Below, piece after piece: positions 25,733 to 34,538 of a stretch of 64,000 bases of DNA. Each line of letters opens with the position of its first letter. Position 1 is the first letter of the stretch. A model generated the notes under the pieces. The model was not told where the DNA came from and did not search any database. It was given only the letters and a program-made list of their open reading frames with translations. Made by a program: the position numbers and the translations under genes. The stretch comes from Yimella lutea (lineage in GTDB: Bacteria > Actinomycetota > Actinomycetes > Actinomycetales > Dermatophilaceae). Location: the NCBI RefSeq assembly GCF_006715095.1, contig NZ_VFMO01000001.1:1984001-2048000 (forward strand), read 5' to 3'.

Positions 25733-26619
25733 GACGTGATCCAGTGGCGCGGGTCGTCGTCGTCAGGGAAGGCGTCCGCGGTCAACACCCGTGCCAGCTC
25801 CGGCTCAAGGGAGCGGCGGATCAAGGTGTCGCCAAAGGCGTCCAACCGGTCGCCGGCGATGATCGCGGCGCGCACCTTCGGCCCTTCGACCGGATCGGAC
25901 AGCCACTGACGCACGAACTGCTTGGCGGAAGCGTTGACCGTCCGCGTCAACCACAGGCTCGGCTCGACCCCGGAGAAGGACTGGGTGAGCGAGGTCCGAA
26001 TGACGTGCGTGACCAACCCTTCGTTCGAGTCGTCGCCGAAAGCCAATCGGGTCGTTGCGTCCTGGATGGCTTGTTCGTCCAGGTGCCCGTGCGGGGTGCT
26101 TCCTCGCCGACCGTAGGCAATCGAGGCATCGCGCACCGCGGCGATTGTCGCTGTGGCATGCGAGGTCAACGTGCGGCGCACCTTGTCCTCGATGATCTCC
26201 GTGAGCTGCCAGCGGGCGGCGCGCGCAGCGAGCAGGAGGTCAGGCGCAGGCATGGAACTCGCCGGCTGACGCACCGGGTCGGTGGCGGTGGGGTCAGTGT
26301 GAGTGAACCACGTCGGCACAGCTCGGGCGGTGGGCTCGAGGACGGACGTGAAGGAATCGACACGGCCGAACGAAGCGGTTGTCAGTTCGGCCGGCTGATT
26401 GCCGCTGAGCAGCACCGGTCCCTGAAGCCGGTGGGGGACCAAGGCGTTCTCGCCGTCGCTGCGGCGGGACTTGCGGCCGATGTCGGCCGGAAGCATCCAC
26501 CAGGTCGGCAGGACGGCGAACGGACCGTCGGGTAGGTCCGCTGCTTCGATGGCTTCACCGACCCGGATGTCGTGCATGATCCGGGCCAGGTCGTTCATCT
26601 CGGACAGGCCGTGGGACAT
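25729..26619 (-). CDS. Unknown protein, 296 residues
   Basis: No family recognised. An N-terminal part contains GPFAVLPTWWMLPADIG and a C-terminal helical part contains TRTVNASAKQFVRQWLSDP. It overlaps both neighbours by 1-4 nt, so is one unit with the sigma operon. No signal peptide or membrane span is visible. Confidence 0.72.
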   Translation of the reverse strand: MSHGLSEMNDLARIMHDIRVGEAIEAADLPDGPFAVLPTWWMLPADIGRKSRRSDGENALVPHRLQGPVLLSGNQPAELTTASFGRVDSFTSVLEPTARAVPTWFTHTDPTATDPVRQPASSMPAPDLLLAARAARWQLTEIIEDKVRRTLTSHATATIAAVRDASIAYGRRGSTPHGHLDEQAIQDATTRLAFGDDSNEGLVTHVIRTSLTQSFSGVEPSLWLTRTVNASAKQFVRQWLSDPVEGPKVRAAIIAGDRLDAFGDTLIRRSLEPELARVLTADAFPDDDDPRHWITS

Positions 26620-27023
26620 CAGTCCTCCAGTCCGTCGTCCGGGGTGTGGGCCGGTACGGGGAACACCAGTGGTGCACCCTGCTCGTCCGGGACGTCGTCC
26701 GCGCCGATGACCCGGTCGGTCAGCCCGAGCGTGCGGGCTACGAGCGCGACCAGAGCGAACGGCACGAACAGGATCGGCGCGGACAACAGCAGTGCCAGGC
26801 CGAGCAGAGTCAGCACGGCCAGCACGTTGACACCGGTTTCGATGACGGGGCGCATCCGGTAGACGACCACGGCCGAGACGACCAGTGCGATCAGGACGGC
26901 GGCGATCACCGGCAGCCAGGACGGTCCGGGCACGAGCGCCAGCGCAGCGGTGAGAGCTCCGGTGAGCGGGATCGCCAGCCAGTCGCGGGCACTCGAGATG
27001 TGGGTGGGCATCATGGTGCTCAA
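26619..27023 (-). CDS. Small membrane protein
   Basis: A 134-residue protein with four likely membrane segments at about residues 15-32, 34-55, 63-82 and 84-102 (for example VIAAVLIALVVSAVVVY) and a short acidic cytoplasmic tail. It is encoded between the MinD/ParA-like gene and the rest of the sigma operon, with a one-base stop-start overlap to the next gene. Similar small integral membrane proteins occur in conjugation (PrgI-like) operons, but no diagnostic motif is seen. Function unknown. Confidence 0.7.
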   Translation of the reverse strand: MSTMMPTHISSARDWLAIPLTGALTAALALVPGPSWLPVIAAVLIALVVSAVVVYRMRPVIETGVNVLAVLTLLGLALLLSAPILFVPFALVALVARTLGLTDRVIGADDVPDEQGAPLVFPVPAHTPDDGLED

Positions 27024-27032
27024 GGACGTGTC

Positions 27033-27986
27033 CTACTTCTTCCAGGGCATTCGACGCGACTTGGTGGCCCTGGTCACGGCGACCGGAACGTCGTTCTCCT
27101 CGTCGATGACAACCTCGCTGCGCGGGGCGTCCTTGACGGCGGCAGTCTCTTCGAACTCCGGGCGACCGGTCACCCGCAGCAGCAGACCAGCCAGCACAGG
27201 GGAGACGTAACGGCCGCGCAACGGGAATGAGCCGGAGCGCAGGTCAGCACCGACCTTGGTGTTCTCCTCGATCGACCCCATCGGGTGAGCCACCTTGGAC
27301 AGACGCTTGGTGAACGCAGCGGCCTGGTCGGGCTTGACCGCATCGGACAGCCGGGACACGACGACGGACAAGCGGTCACGAGTGATCCCGGCTGCGTCGG
27401 TCAGGAACTGCAGCGACTGTTCGGTGTTCGCGAGCGAGGTCGGGGAAGGCTCGGTGGTCAGGGAGAGCCAGGCACCCTGACGCAGCAGAGGCAGGACGAT
27501 CTGGTTGACCAGCGACCCCGGACGCGGGTCGGCCGGGCCCAGGTTGACCACGACGAGGTCGGCGGCCTTCTGCGCGGCTTCGACGATCTGAGTGATCTGG
27601 TGCGGGGTGATGTCGGATCGGATAGAGGGGTCGCTGGGAAGCAGGACGGCGTGGAAGCTGACGTCCGGGACGTGCGCGGGGCGGTGGGCGTTGAGCGTGC
27701 CCGGTGCCAGGAAGGCGCGGTCGATCGCACCGGTGATCGCCACCGTGGCAGTGGTCGGCAGGGACGCGGGTGCACGCAGGATGGTGGCAACGTCGGAGCG
27801 AGTCAGGTCGGCGTCGATGAGTACGACACGATCCATCTTGCCCAGGGTCGCGGCCAGCTGTGCGGTACAGATGGCGAGGCTGGTGTTGCCCAAACCACCG
27901 GCGCCGCCGGCGAACAGCAGGACGGGCGCGAGACGGCCGGCGACGCGACGTCGCGGGTCGTGATCGGCGAACAGGTCATCGGACAC
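27033..27986 (-). CDS. MinD/ParA-like protein with degenerate P-loop
   Basis: A 317-residue protein of the ParA/MinD/CpaE fold. The strand-loop-helix LLFAGGAGGLGNTSLAICTA takes the Walker A position, but both expected Lys residues are missing: the family has KGGxGKT/S and here the loop reads AGGAGGLGNTS. VVLIDADLTRSD is the Walker A' element and VVNLGPADP the Walker B-like strand. It may bind nucleotide poorly or act as a pseudo-ATPase, perhaps as a conjugation or partition accessory (CpaE/TadZ-like). GTG 27986 has AAGGAG upstream. It heads the five-gene operon that ends in the sigma factor. Confidence 0.82.
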   Translation of the reverse strand: MSDDLFADHDPRRRVAGRLAPVLLFAGGAGGLGNTSLAICTAQLAATLGKMDRVVLIDADLTRSDVATILRAPASLPTTATVAITGAIDRAFLAPGTLNAHRPAHVPDVSFHAVLLPSDPSIRSDITPHQITQIVEAAQKAADLVVVNLGPADPRPGSLVNQIVLPLLRQGAWLSLTTEPSPTSLANTEQSLQFLTDAAGITRDRLSVVVSRLSDAVKPDQAAAFTKRLSKVAHPMGSIEENTKVGADLRSGSFPLRGRYVSPVLAGLLLRVTGRPEFEETAAVKDAPRSEVVIDEENDVPVAVTRATKSRRMPWKK

Positions 27987-28098
27987 GGCGGGTGGACTCC
28001 TTGGGTGGTGTGCGGTTCGGCGGTCACACGCGTTGGTTCGAGGCGAGTGATGTCACTTACTACTTACGCACCTACCCCGAGGTCAGGGTCGTGTTCCT
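27987..28098 (-). promoter_or_regulatory. Promoter region of the sigma operon
   Basis: Reading on the minus strand, an AT-rich TAAGTAGTAAGTG follows CTGACC by about 17 nt, resembling a host (housekeeping) promoter. There is no GTCGCACCGT box. The leader carries AAGGAG before the GTG start. A TnpB element is inserted at its upstream edge (28099). Confidence 0.45.
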
Positions 28099-28300
28099 GT
28101 GACTTCTCCCCCGCCTGAAGGCGGGGGCTTCTTCAAGCAGCCCGGGTGGGTTGCTCGGGGACCAGTCCAGTCCCCACACACAGAATCGTTTGTGCCGCGT
28201 TGATGTCGGCGTCGTCGTAGTGTCCGCAGCCGGTGCAGTAGAACACCTTGCCCGACCGGCTGGCCGGGTCCGTGCGTTGGCATTGGACACAGGTTTGTGA
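28099..28300 (-). ncRNA. Probable omega (reRNA) guide RNA of tnpB 1
   Basis: In this family the guide RNA scaffold overlaps the tnpB 3' end and finishes at the right end of the element. Here it would end GTCAC at 28099, so the guide would read the flank AGGAACACGACCCTGACCTC just upstream of the sigma operon. The 5' limit is a guess. Inference from family knowledge. Confidence 0.4.
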
Positions 28301-29398
28301 CGTGTAGGCGGGGTTCACCACGATGACCTGACGACCGGCGCATGCTGCCTTGTCTTTCAGGATGGCAATGAACTGTCCCCAACCCGCGTCAAGGATGGAT
28401 CGGTTGAGCCCGGCTTTGGCGCGAGCCCCGTTCGGTAGGAACGCCCCCGGAGCGTCGGGGTCAGGTTTGGCTTTCGCTCGCCGGGTCATGGACGCCACCG
28501 GCAATCCTTCGATGCAGATGATGTCGTAGCTGGCGACCAGTCGCGCGGCGACCTGGTGATGGTGGTCGTAGCGTTGCCGGGCGATTTTGGCGTGCGCCCG
28601 AGCCAACTGCCGGGTCAGGTCGCGGTAGGGCATCGAGCCACGCCTGGTCTTAGATCGTTGCTGCTGCAACCGGGTCAACCGTTGCGCAGCGTGCTTGTGC
28701 GGTTGCAGGTTGTCGATCCGGTCGCCGTGACTGGTGTAGGCCAGTCCGTTGTCGCCGGTGGCCATGTCGATCCCGATCACCCGGCTGGTGCGCGGCAGCA
28801 CCTTCAGGGGGACGTTGTTGCAGGTGACGATGACGACCCAACGGGTATGGGCGCGGTGGTCACCCTGGCGCTTGACCCGGATGGTGGCTACCGTGCCCCT
28901 GATGGGTCGGTGGGTGCTGGTCTTGATGTGCCCGACGCCTTGCAGGTACACCCGGCGGGAGTCATCGCGGCCGGTCGGGACCGAGTCCCACCGGGCGCCG
29001 TCACCGTCACGGAACTCGACGGAGTCCCACCGTTTCTCGGGTTTGAAGCGCGGGTATCCGGGGGTCTGACCCTCCCGACACCGTCTGTAGAAGCCGGCGA
29101 AGGACTTGTTCAGTTTCCGCAGAGTCTGCTGCTGGCCGGTGGCTGACCACCGAGCCTGGTCGGGGTCACTGGCGCGGATGGCCGGCAACTGCGCGGACTG
29201 GATCGCGAACCCGATTTTGCCGAACTGGTCCTTAGGATCGGTGATGCCGCGCTTGGTACGGGTGTCCCAGGCATCCCGGCGTTCCTGCAGCGCGGCGTTG
29301 TACAGGTGACGGTGGTCGTTCAGCATCGCCCGCAACAGCACCTGTTGCTTGGCGGTAGGGCGCAGCCGGAACACGAACGCGCGCGTCGTGCTCACCAT
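28133..29398 (-). CDS. tnpB: TnpB RNA-guided nuclease
   Basis: A 421-residue TnpB with an apparently intact RuvC site: GIDMATGDNG (Asp), CIEGLPVASM (Glu) and DADINAAQTI (Asp), with a zinc ribbon CVQC ... CTGC between the last two. TnpB uses an RNA made from the element's 3' end to cut the empty donor site and favour element retention. A GTCGCACCGT box lies 41 nt upstream (29440-29449), and GGAAGG and GAGGG lie before the ATG. The nuclease is therefore probably expressed as part of the element's regulon. Confidence 0.92.
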   Translation of the reverse strand: MVSTTRAFVFRLRPTAKQQVLLRAMLNDHRHLYNAALQERRDAWDTRTKRGITDPKDQFGKIGFAIQSAQLPAIRASDPDQARWSATGQQQTLRKLNKSFAGFYRRCREGQTPGYPRFKPEKRWDSVEFRDGDGARWDSVPTGRDDSRRVYLQGVGHIKTSTHRPIRGTVATIRVKRQGDHRAHTRWVVIVTCNNVPLKVLPRTSRVIGIDMATGDNGLAYTSHGDRIDNLQPHKHAAQRLTRLQQQRSKTRRGSMPYRDLTRQLARAHAKIARQRYDHHHQVAARLVASYDIICIEGLPVASMTRRAKAKPDPDAPGAFLPNGARAKAGLNRSILDAGWGQFIAILKDKAACAGRQVIVVNPAYTSQTCVQCQRTDPASRSGKVFYCTGCGHYDDADINAAQTILCVGTGLVPEQPTRAA

Positions 29399-29439
29399 CC
29401 CTCACCACCTTCCACCATGGACCGAACCTGTCACTCCTC

Positions 29440-29449
29440 ACGGTGCGAC
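29440..29449 (-). promoter_or_regulatory. Box 41 nt upstream of tnpB 1
   Basis: An exact box reading on the minus strand. No start codon lies at 6-7 nt (TGA is there). The next plausible start, ATG 29398, has purine-rich ribosome-binding sequence. This is one of the distal boxes in which a leader replaces the leaderless arrangement. Confidence 0.65.
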
Positions 29450-29530
29450 GGCGCGGACGCTCCACTGCACAGAGCCGCCCGAGACCCAGCGCGATTCACC
29501 TCCGCCCTGAAGGACGGAGCACCCTCGCGC

Positions 29531-30466
29531 GACAGGACGTGGCAATGGGTGGGCAGCACTCCAGCTGCGAGGGTGGTCCGGGTGTCCGGGTAGCTTCCGG
29601 GAAGGCGTCCACGATGTGAGACGTCGAGAGAGGACGACGCGATCGGTCTCCAGCCGCCTTTCCAGTGAACAACGAGCTGAACCTCAGAAAACACCGCCAT
29701 TGCGCGGGTATCCGGGGATGCGTGCAGGCGCCTTGTTCATCGTGGTCACCGGTTGGGTCAAAGTTTCGCCCCACGTTTCCGCAGGTCAGCGGCGGTTTGA
29801 TTGGTACAAGTTCGAGGATTTGTACTTTTGAACAGCGCGCACGTAGTGCTTATAGGGGTGATTCGTATATATCTACTTGCCGAAAACAACCATACATATA
29901 GGAGGTACCCCCTTATACCGTTACTAACCTCGTACAAAAGATCAAAAAGTAGTAGTAGTAGTAGGGTTTCCGGCTCTGACCTGCAGAAACGTGGGTGGAG
30001 ATTTTGAACCAACCCGTGAACACAAGGGCTGCGGAGGGGTTCATTTTGGACGAAACAGCCCTGTTTTCGGCTCAAGATGGCCCAAAGTACCGAATGTGAC
30101 GCAGGCCACACACTGCCGACTACCCCTACGCGCGCGCGGGCGCGCGCACACGATGGGAGAAGGGGTACCCCATGTCTTGACCATGCCGGTCGATAAGGTG
30201 CATAGGATGTCTAACTTTGTTCGGGCATGCCCGGTACCGCGTAGCGCGCGCGTTCTACAGGCAACATGGTGGAAAGTCAATGCTCGGAGCGAGCTTTCTT
30301 CAAAGGTCTTTCCGGCGCGGTCATACACGAGGCACACTGGAGAGATAACGAACCCATCCGTTGCAGTAGCTGCGGCGATCCACCCGGTCTGACCAACGGT
30401 GGATGTGAAACCATCTGACCCGGCCGTCCGCCTGGCGGTGGGGGACCGGATCGGTGAGGCAAGGAC
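29531..30466. other. Gene-free region with AT-rich island: candidate replication origin
   Basis: About 930 bp with no convincing gene. Between 29800 and 29965 the sequence becomes strikingly AT-rich for this DNA (runs such as GTATATATCTAC, ACATATAGGAGG, AAAAGATCAAAAAG and five TAG/GTA repeats at 29950-29964). The island is framed by a long imperfect inverted repeat (listed separately). Beyond it, 30130-30150 is alternating CG. The replication-type protein gene follows at 31.4 kb. Most core genes to the left read leftward and those to the right read rightward. All of this fits an origin, but no iteron set or DnaA boxes were recognised. Confidence 0.5.
29747..30018. repeat. 43-bp imperfect inverted repeat flanking the AT-rich island
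   Basis: Left arm 29747-29789 and right arm 29976-30018 are reverse complements at roughly three quarters or more of positions. Shared cores are GGTTGG (left) with CCAACC (right), CCCACGTTTC with GAAACGTGGG, and GCAGGTCAG with CTGACCTGC. The arms are 186 bp apart. They could be initiator-binding sites, element ends or a large cruciform. Confidence 0.7.
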
Positions 30467-31267
30467 ATGGAGGCAGAAACCATCGTGGTCGGAGAACCGG
30501 GCGCATACACCCCGCACGACATTGGCGTGCGATGGCTGTTCACTTTGACGGACCCACTCATCCCGTTGCGCTACCGGCAGCACCTCAATGACCAGATGGT
30601 CGCCCTCATCACGACCCGCCCGCGCTGGGGCGCGTTCTTCATCGGCGGTGTCCTGAGCGACCTCATCTCAACCCTCCCCGGCTCCGATCCGTGGCGGCAC
30701 CTGTCCGCACGCTGGGGCGCATCGAGCTTCGGCCCGCACCCGCCGTTGGACAACGGAGCAGTCGGCGTCACAGGCAGAGTGTTCGGGACCTACACCGACG
30801 CACTCGACGTCGCCGGACAGGTCATGGCACACCCCGAGATCGACACAGGCCTGGCCGCCTTCGCGCAACCCCTGTCGCCCGGAGCCGCATACGCCGTCGC
30901 AGCAGGAGCCCTCGGACACAAACGCGCCCCGGATGCACTGGCTGCACTGGCCGGCGACACAGACGAAGGTGACCTCAGCGAACAGGAACAGGTCGCCGCC
31001 GTCATCCAGATCGGCAGTCGCCGCCGACTACCGCAGGGACAGGGCCGCCAACTTGCCGAGGACGGACTTGAAGCGATCCGATGGGTCGCCGCGCGCAGAC
31101 GCAGCTGGCTCGGCACCACCGACGACAGCTACGTCGTCGAGGTCGTCTCACGCTGGTCCATCCTGGCGACGACGCTGGCCGACGGCGGCGACCTCGGCGC
31201 GCAGTGGGCCAGCATCGACGAACGCAATGCGGAGAACTCGATCATCGCTGAAGACGTCGACTTCTGA
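30467..31267 (+). CDS. Unknown protein next to replication gene
   Basis: A 266-residue protein, no family recognised. It is Ala/Gly-rich with a Trp-containing N-terminus (VRWLFTLTDPLIPLRYRQHL) and an acidic helical C-terminus (WASIDERNAENSIIAEDVDF). It has no GTCGCACCGT box; AAGGAC just before the ATG may serve as ribosome-binding site. Its last 21 codons and downstream sequence are duplicated (31300-31384). The position between the candidate origin and the TOPRIM/helicase gene suggests a replication accessory role, by context only. Confidence 0.7.
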   Translation: MEAETIVVGEPGAYTPHDIGVRWLFTLTDPLIPLRYRQHLNDQMVALITTRPRWGAFFIGGVLSDLISTLPGSDPWRHLSARWGASSFGPHPPLDNGAVGVTGRVFGTYTDALDVAGQVMAHPEIDTGLAAFAQPLSPGAAYAVAAGALGHKRAPDALAALAGDTDEGDLSEQEQVAAVIQIGSRRRLPQGQGRQLAEDGLEAIRWVAARRRSWLGTTDDSYVVEVVSRWSILATTLADGGDLGAQWASIDERNAENSIIAEDVDF

Positions 31268-31384
31268 CACGGTGCTCGACGCAGGCCCATGTCTTCGACT
31301 GGGCCAGCATCGACGAACGCAATGCGGACAACTCGATCATCGCTGAAGACGTCGACTTCTGACACGGTGCTCGACGCAGGCCCA
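31205..31384 (+). repeat. 85-bp tandem duplication at the gene end
   Basis: Copy 1 (31205-31289) covers the last codons and stop of the upstream gene. Copy 2 (31300-31384) repeats it with one mismatch after a 10-bp spacer. Period 95 bp. The near identity indicates a recent event. Confidence 0.9.
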
Positions 31385-31435
31385 GCTGACCGTCGGCAGT
31401 AACGCGTTCGTGCGAAGCGTCGCACCGTTGACGCC

Positions 31436-34400
31436 ATGTCAGCAAACGCGTCCGCCGGGTGGACCCCGGAGAGTTACCCCGGCCTTGATCCCGTCGACGC
31501 AGCGAAGGTAGCCAGCTCCGCGATCGCCCCGCTCGTAGCAGCCTCCGCGGGGCTGTTCAGCATCACCGAGAAGAACCTCGACGACGGCGCGGCCGCGTTG
31601 CGCGTGGGCATGACAAAGCAGGACGCGTCGAAGCCTGACAAGCGACACGCCTCATGGAAGCAGCTCAAGGCGAGCTTGCCGGCGATGGCGATGCCCTGGT
31701 TCCGGATGGACGAGGTTGCGCATGCCGCCGCCCACGACAAGATCGGTGCCGGCGTCGAGCCGCAGCCCACCTTCGGACAGTGGCGTCCCCAGCGACCGAC
31801 GGCCGGATTCGGCAAGTACATGATGGTCGGCGGTGGCGACACCGTGCTCGGTGTGCACCCCTCAACGCCGTCGTCCTACTTCCGCGACATGACCAGCATC
31901 ATGATCTGCGAAGGTCAGCTCAAGGCACTGTCCGCGCTGACCGCGTGGCTGCTCGACCGCGGTGTGTCGTTCAAGGACCTGTCCGAGTACGACCCGTCCG
32001 GGTCCCGTACCCGCCTGCGGGACATCATGGACACCCTGACCGACAAGCTGCTCATCATCTCGGTGGTCGGCGTCGGCAACTGGCACGGCAAGCCCGAATG
32101 GGAGTCGCTGTCGTTCAAGAACAAGCCGGTCTACGTCGCTTTCGACGGAGACGTCGCCAGCAACTCCAACGTCTGGAAGCAGGCCGACCGCCTGCAGAGC
32201 TTCCTCGAATCCAAGAAGGCTCTGCGCGTCGCCTTCCTCGACCCGAGCCTGGATGATGTCGACAAGGCCGGAGTGGATGACTACTTCGCTGGTGGGAAGT
32301 CCTGGAACGACCTGATCGACACCGAACTCGCCGAGCTGCCCGACGCTCCGGACGCCGGTGAGGAGTTCCTGCCCGGCACTCTGCGGGTGAACGAGACGGA
32401 CTGCGTGGTCGAGGAGTTCCACGTCGACGTCGACGGAGCCACCACGATCAAGAAGTGGGTGCCGAAGTACCCGATGTCCGGGCGCCTGGTCTCGATCGAC
32501 ACTCCGAAGTACGCCGCATGGGGTGACGATGAGCTTGCCACCGGAAGGCTCAACGAGGCGTACGTCGACACCTCGATCAAGGACGAGGTCGTTTACGAGA
32601 TCTCGTGGAAGAACGCGGACGGGCAGAAGTCGACCGGTTCGGTCACCGGACCCTCGGACCTGCTCACCGAGCCGCCGGACCGCTGGCACATGCGCGGCGG
32701 GAAGGTTCCCGTGTCGGTTTCGCGCTGCCCGGACTGGACCGCGATGGACAAGAAGTGGCAGGCGGCGATCAAGCGCCACCGGTCACCGGACACGATCAAC
32801 CGTTACGTGTGGAACCACATGGGTTGGGTCCCGACTACCAGTGGGCGACCAGTCTTCATCGCCGGCAACGACGTGCTCGGGGCTGAAGGTCCGCTGGGTG
32901 CGGAGTCGGACACCGTCGCCGGTGTCACCTCGGCGATGATCCCCGGAACTTCATCCTTCGGGCTCAACCTGGTCCCGGCGAGCAACGATGAGCACTATCA
33001 GCAGCTCGTGCGCGCCGCGATCGAGGAAGTCATCTCCGTCTACACCGGGGGAGTGTGGGGTAAGCAGGGCGTCGCCGCGCTGACGATCGCTGCCGCGATT
33101 CGTCCCGTGGTGCCGATCCGGCCGATCTCCTCGATCCTGCTCGCAGGTCCGCCGCGTGGCGGTAAGTCGTGGACGGCGAAGGCGATGATGGCGTTCTGGC
33201 AGCACGAGCCCGGTGCTTTCCAGTCCCAGTTGCCCGGTAGCGCCTCAGACACCAAGTACTCGATGGAGGACGTCGTTGCGCGGACTCCGATCTGGGTGGC
33301 CGATGACCAGGCACCCTCAGTGGATGCCCGCAAGGCTGAGCGCGAAGAGGCCGGCATCGGCGCGATCATCCGGTCCATCTTCAACGGCACCGGAACCCGG
33401 CGCATGTTCTCCGACGGCACCCGCCGCCAGCTGAACCAGCCGCGGTGCGTGTTCGTGGTGACGGCCGAGAACTCACTGGTGTCGCACTCCGAAATGGACC
33501 GTGTCGTCCACATCAACACCGGTGAACGCAACTTCCTCGGTGGCCGGGACAAGACCGGCGAGCTTGAGCGTCTCAACATGGACACCCTGGCGGCCAACCA
33601 CATCGTCGCTGCGTGTGTGCAGATGCTCACCGTCGAAGCCAGTTACGACGGCTGGTCCGGCGTCATCAGGGCGTGGAAGCAGCGCCTCAAGCAGTGCCAG
33701 AACGATGCGGGTCGCTGGATGGCAGGCGAGTCCGACGACAAGGGCAAAGCGACGCGTCACTCGGAGATCGCCGCAGACCTCATGCTCGGGCTGGAGGTGC
33801 TGCGTGACCTCGCCGAGCAGGTGGAGGTGTCCATCGAGACGCTCGACAAGATCGAAGAGCTGTCCGGTGACCTGATCGACGTGGTGAACTCCAACTTCCA
33901 GGCGCAGACGCACTCGATCCCCGGACGCAAACTCATGGAGTCACTGCAGGACGGACTGTCGGCTGGTCATTTTCACATCCTCGGTGCGCAGGGCATGCCG
34001 CCGATGACCGAAGTCCCGCCGACCTCGGACTGGGCCGGCATGGCGGTGGACACCAACAGCCGTCTCGGGTGGCGGATGCGCAGCGACGACAAGACCCGCT
34101 GGGATCCGCAGGGGCCGACGATCGGCCGGTTGGTCTGGCGTAACGGCGAACCGCACATCTTCTTCAACCCCCAGGAGGCGTTCAACAACGCGGCCCGGTT
34201 CTACCGGACCAACATCCCGGCGGGTCAGAAGCACCACTCGAGTTGGAGTTCGTGCTGGTCGGAGGGGATGTGTTCGACGGAGTGGAGCCGCCAGAAGAAC
34301 ATCGACGGTTCGGAACGCATCACGGCGCGCTACAACGTTAGGGGCAACGCGATCAACGGTGTCCCGGTGCCGCTGCGGGTGCTGCTCGGCGGGTACGGCG

Positions 34401-34438
34401 AAGAAGATGGCGTCGCCGACACGGACGAGGCCGAGTGA
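31436..34438 (+). CDS. Replication protein: TOPRIM-like domain plus P-loop ATPase (primase-helicase type)
   Basis: A 1000-residue protein. Residues about 140-290 resemble a DUF3854/TOPRIM domain: MICEGQLKALSALTAWLL (acidic Glu) and VYVAFDGDVASN (DxD). Residues about 560-760 hold a helicase-like ATPase with SILLAGPPRGGKSWTA (Walker A) and PIWVADDQAP (Walker B), followed by a conserved VVTAENSLVSHSEMDR segment. Such proteins are replication initiator/primase-helicases of plasmids and integrative elements. ATG 31436 follows a GTCGCACCGT box (31419-31428) by 7 nt with no ribosome-binding site. It lies downstream of the candidate origin and ends at a strong terminator. Domain boundaries are approximate. 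Confidence 0.82.
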   Translation: MSANASAGWTPESYPGLDPVDAAKVASSAIAPLVAASAGLFSITEKNLDDGAAALRVGMTKQDASKPDKRHASWKQLKASLPAMAMPWFRMDEVAHAAAHDKIGAGVEPQPTFGQWRPQRPTAGFGKYMMVGGGDTVLGVHPSTPSSYFRDMTSIMICEGQLKALSALTAWLLDRGVSFKDLSEYDPSGSRTRLRDIMDTLTDKLLIISVVGVGNWHGKPEWESLSFKNKPVYVAFDGDVASNSNVWKQADRLQSFLESKKALRVAFLDPSLDDVDKAGVDDYFAGGKSWNDLIDTELAELPDAPDAGEEFLPGTLRVNETDCVVEEFHVDVDGATTIKKWVPKYPMSGRLVSIDTPKYAAWGDDELATGRLNEAYVDTSIKDEVVYEISWKNADGQKSTGSVTGPSDLLTEPPDRWHMRGGKVPVSVSRCPDWTAMDKKWQAAIKRHRSPDTINRYVWNHMGWVPTTSGRPVFIAGNDVLGAEGPLGAESDTVAGVTSAMIPGTSSFGLNLVPASNDEHYQQLVRAAIEEVISVYTGGVWGKQGVAALTIAAAIRPVVPIRPISSILLAGPPRGGKSWTAKAMMAFWQHEPGAFQSQLPGSASDTKYSMEDVVARTPIWVADDQAPSVDARKAEREEAGIGAIIRSIFNGTGTRRMFSDGTRRQLNQPRCVFVVTAENSLVSHSEMDRVVHINTGERNFLGGRDKTGELERLNMDTLAANHIVAACVQMLTVEASYDGWSGVIRAWKQRLKQCQNDAGRWMAGESDDKGKATRHSEIAADLMLGLEVLRDLAEQVEVSIETLDKIEELSGDLIDVVNSNFQAQTHSIPGRKLMESLQDGLSAGHFHILGAQGMPPMTEVPPTSDWAGMAVDTNSRLGWRMRSDDKTRWDPQGPTIGRLVWRNGEPHIFFNPQEAFNNAARFYRTNIPAGQKHHSSWSSCWSEGMCSTEWSRQKNIDGSERITARYNVRGNAINGVPVPLRVLLGGYGEEDGVADTDEAE

Positions 34439-34485
34439 TTCGTGGAGTGATTCGGCGACCGGTCCACGTACGCTGAAACCGACGG

Positions 34486-34520
34486 AGCCCGCCGGGGGCA
34501 GAGCAACCACCCGGCGGGCT
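34486..34520 (+). terminator. Terminator after replication gene
   Basis: Perfect 11-bp arms AGCCCGCCGGG (34486-34496) and CCCGGCGGGCT (34510-34520), followed by TTC. The next box starts only 2 nt later (34523), so termination and the next start are tightly packed. Confidence 0.8.
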
Positions 34521-34538
34521 TCGTCGCACCGTCCAGGC

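Larger units (their letters stand above)
28099..29530 (-). mobile_element. IS200/IS605-type element with tnpB only
   Basis: Contains tnpB without a tnpA transposase. The 3' end carries the GC hairpin CCCCCGCC/GGCGGGGG (28107-28128) and ends GTCAC, like the GTCAA right ends of this family. A second hairpin, CTCCGCCC TGAA GGACGGAG (29500-29519), lies on the other side and may be the left end or the right end of an older copy. The left boundary is uncertain. Confidence 0.65.

Noticed and set aside
28133..29398. Cas12-like CRISPR effector
   Set aside because: Size, zinc ribbon and element ends fit TnpB; no CRISPR array or other cas gene is near.
30131..30150. Alternating CG tract as a regulatory Z-DNA element
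   Set aside because: Such tracts are common by composition in GC-rich DNA; nothing else supports function.
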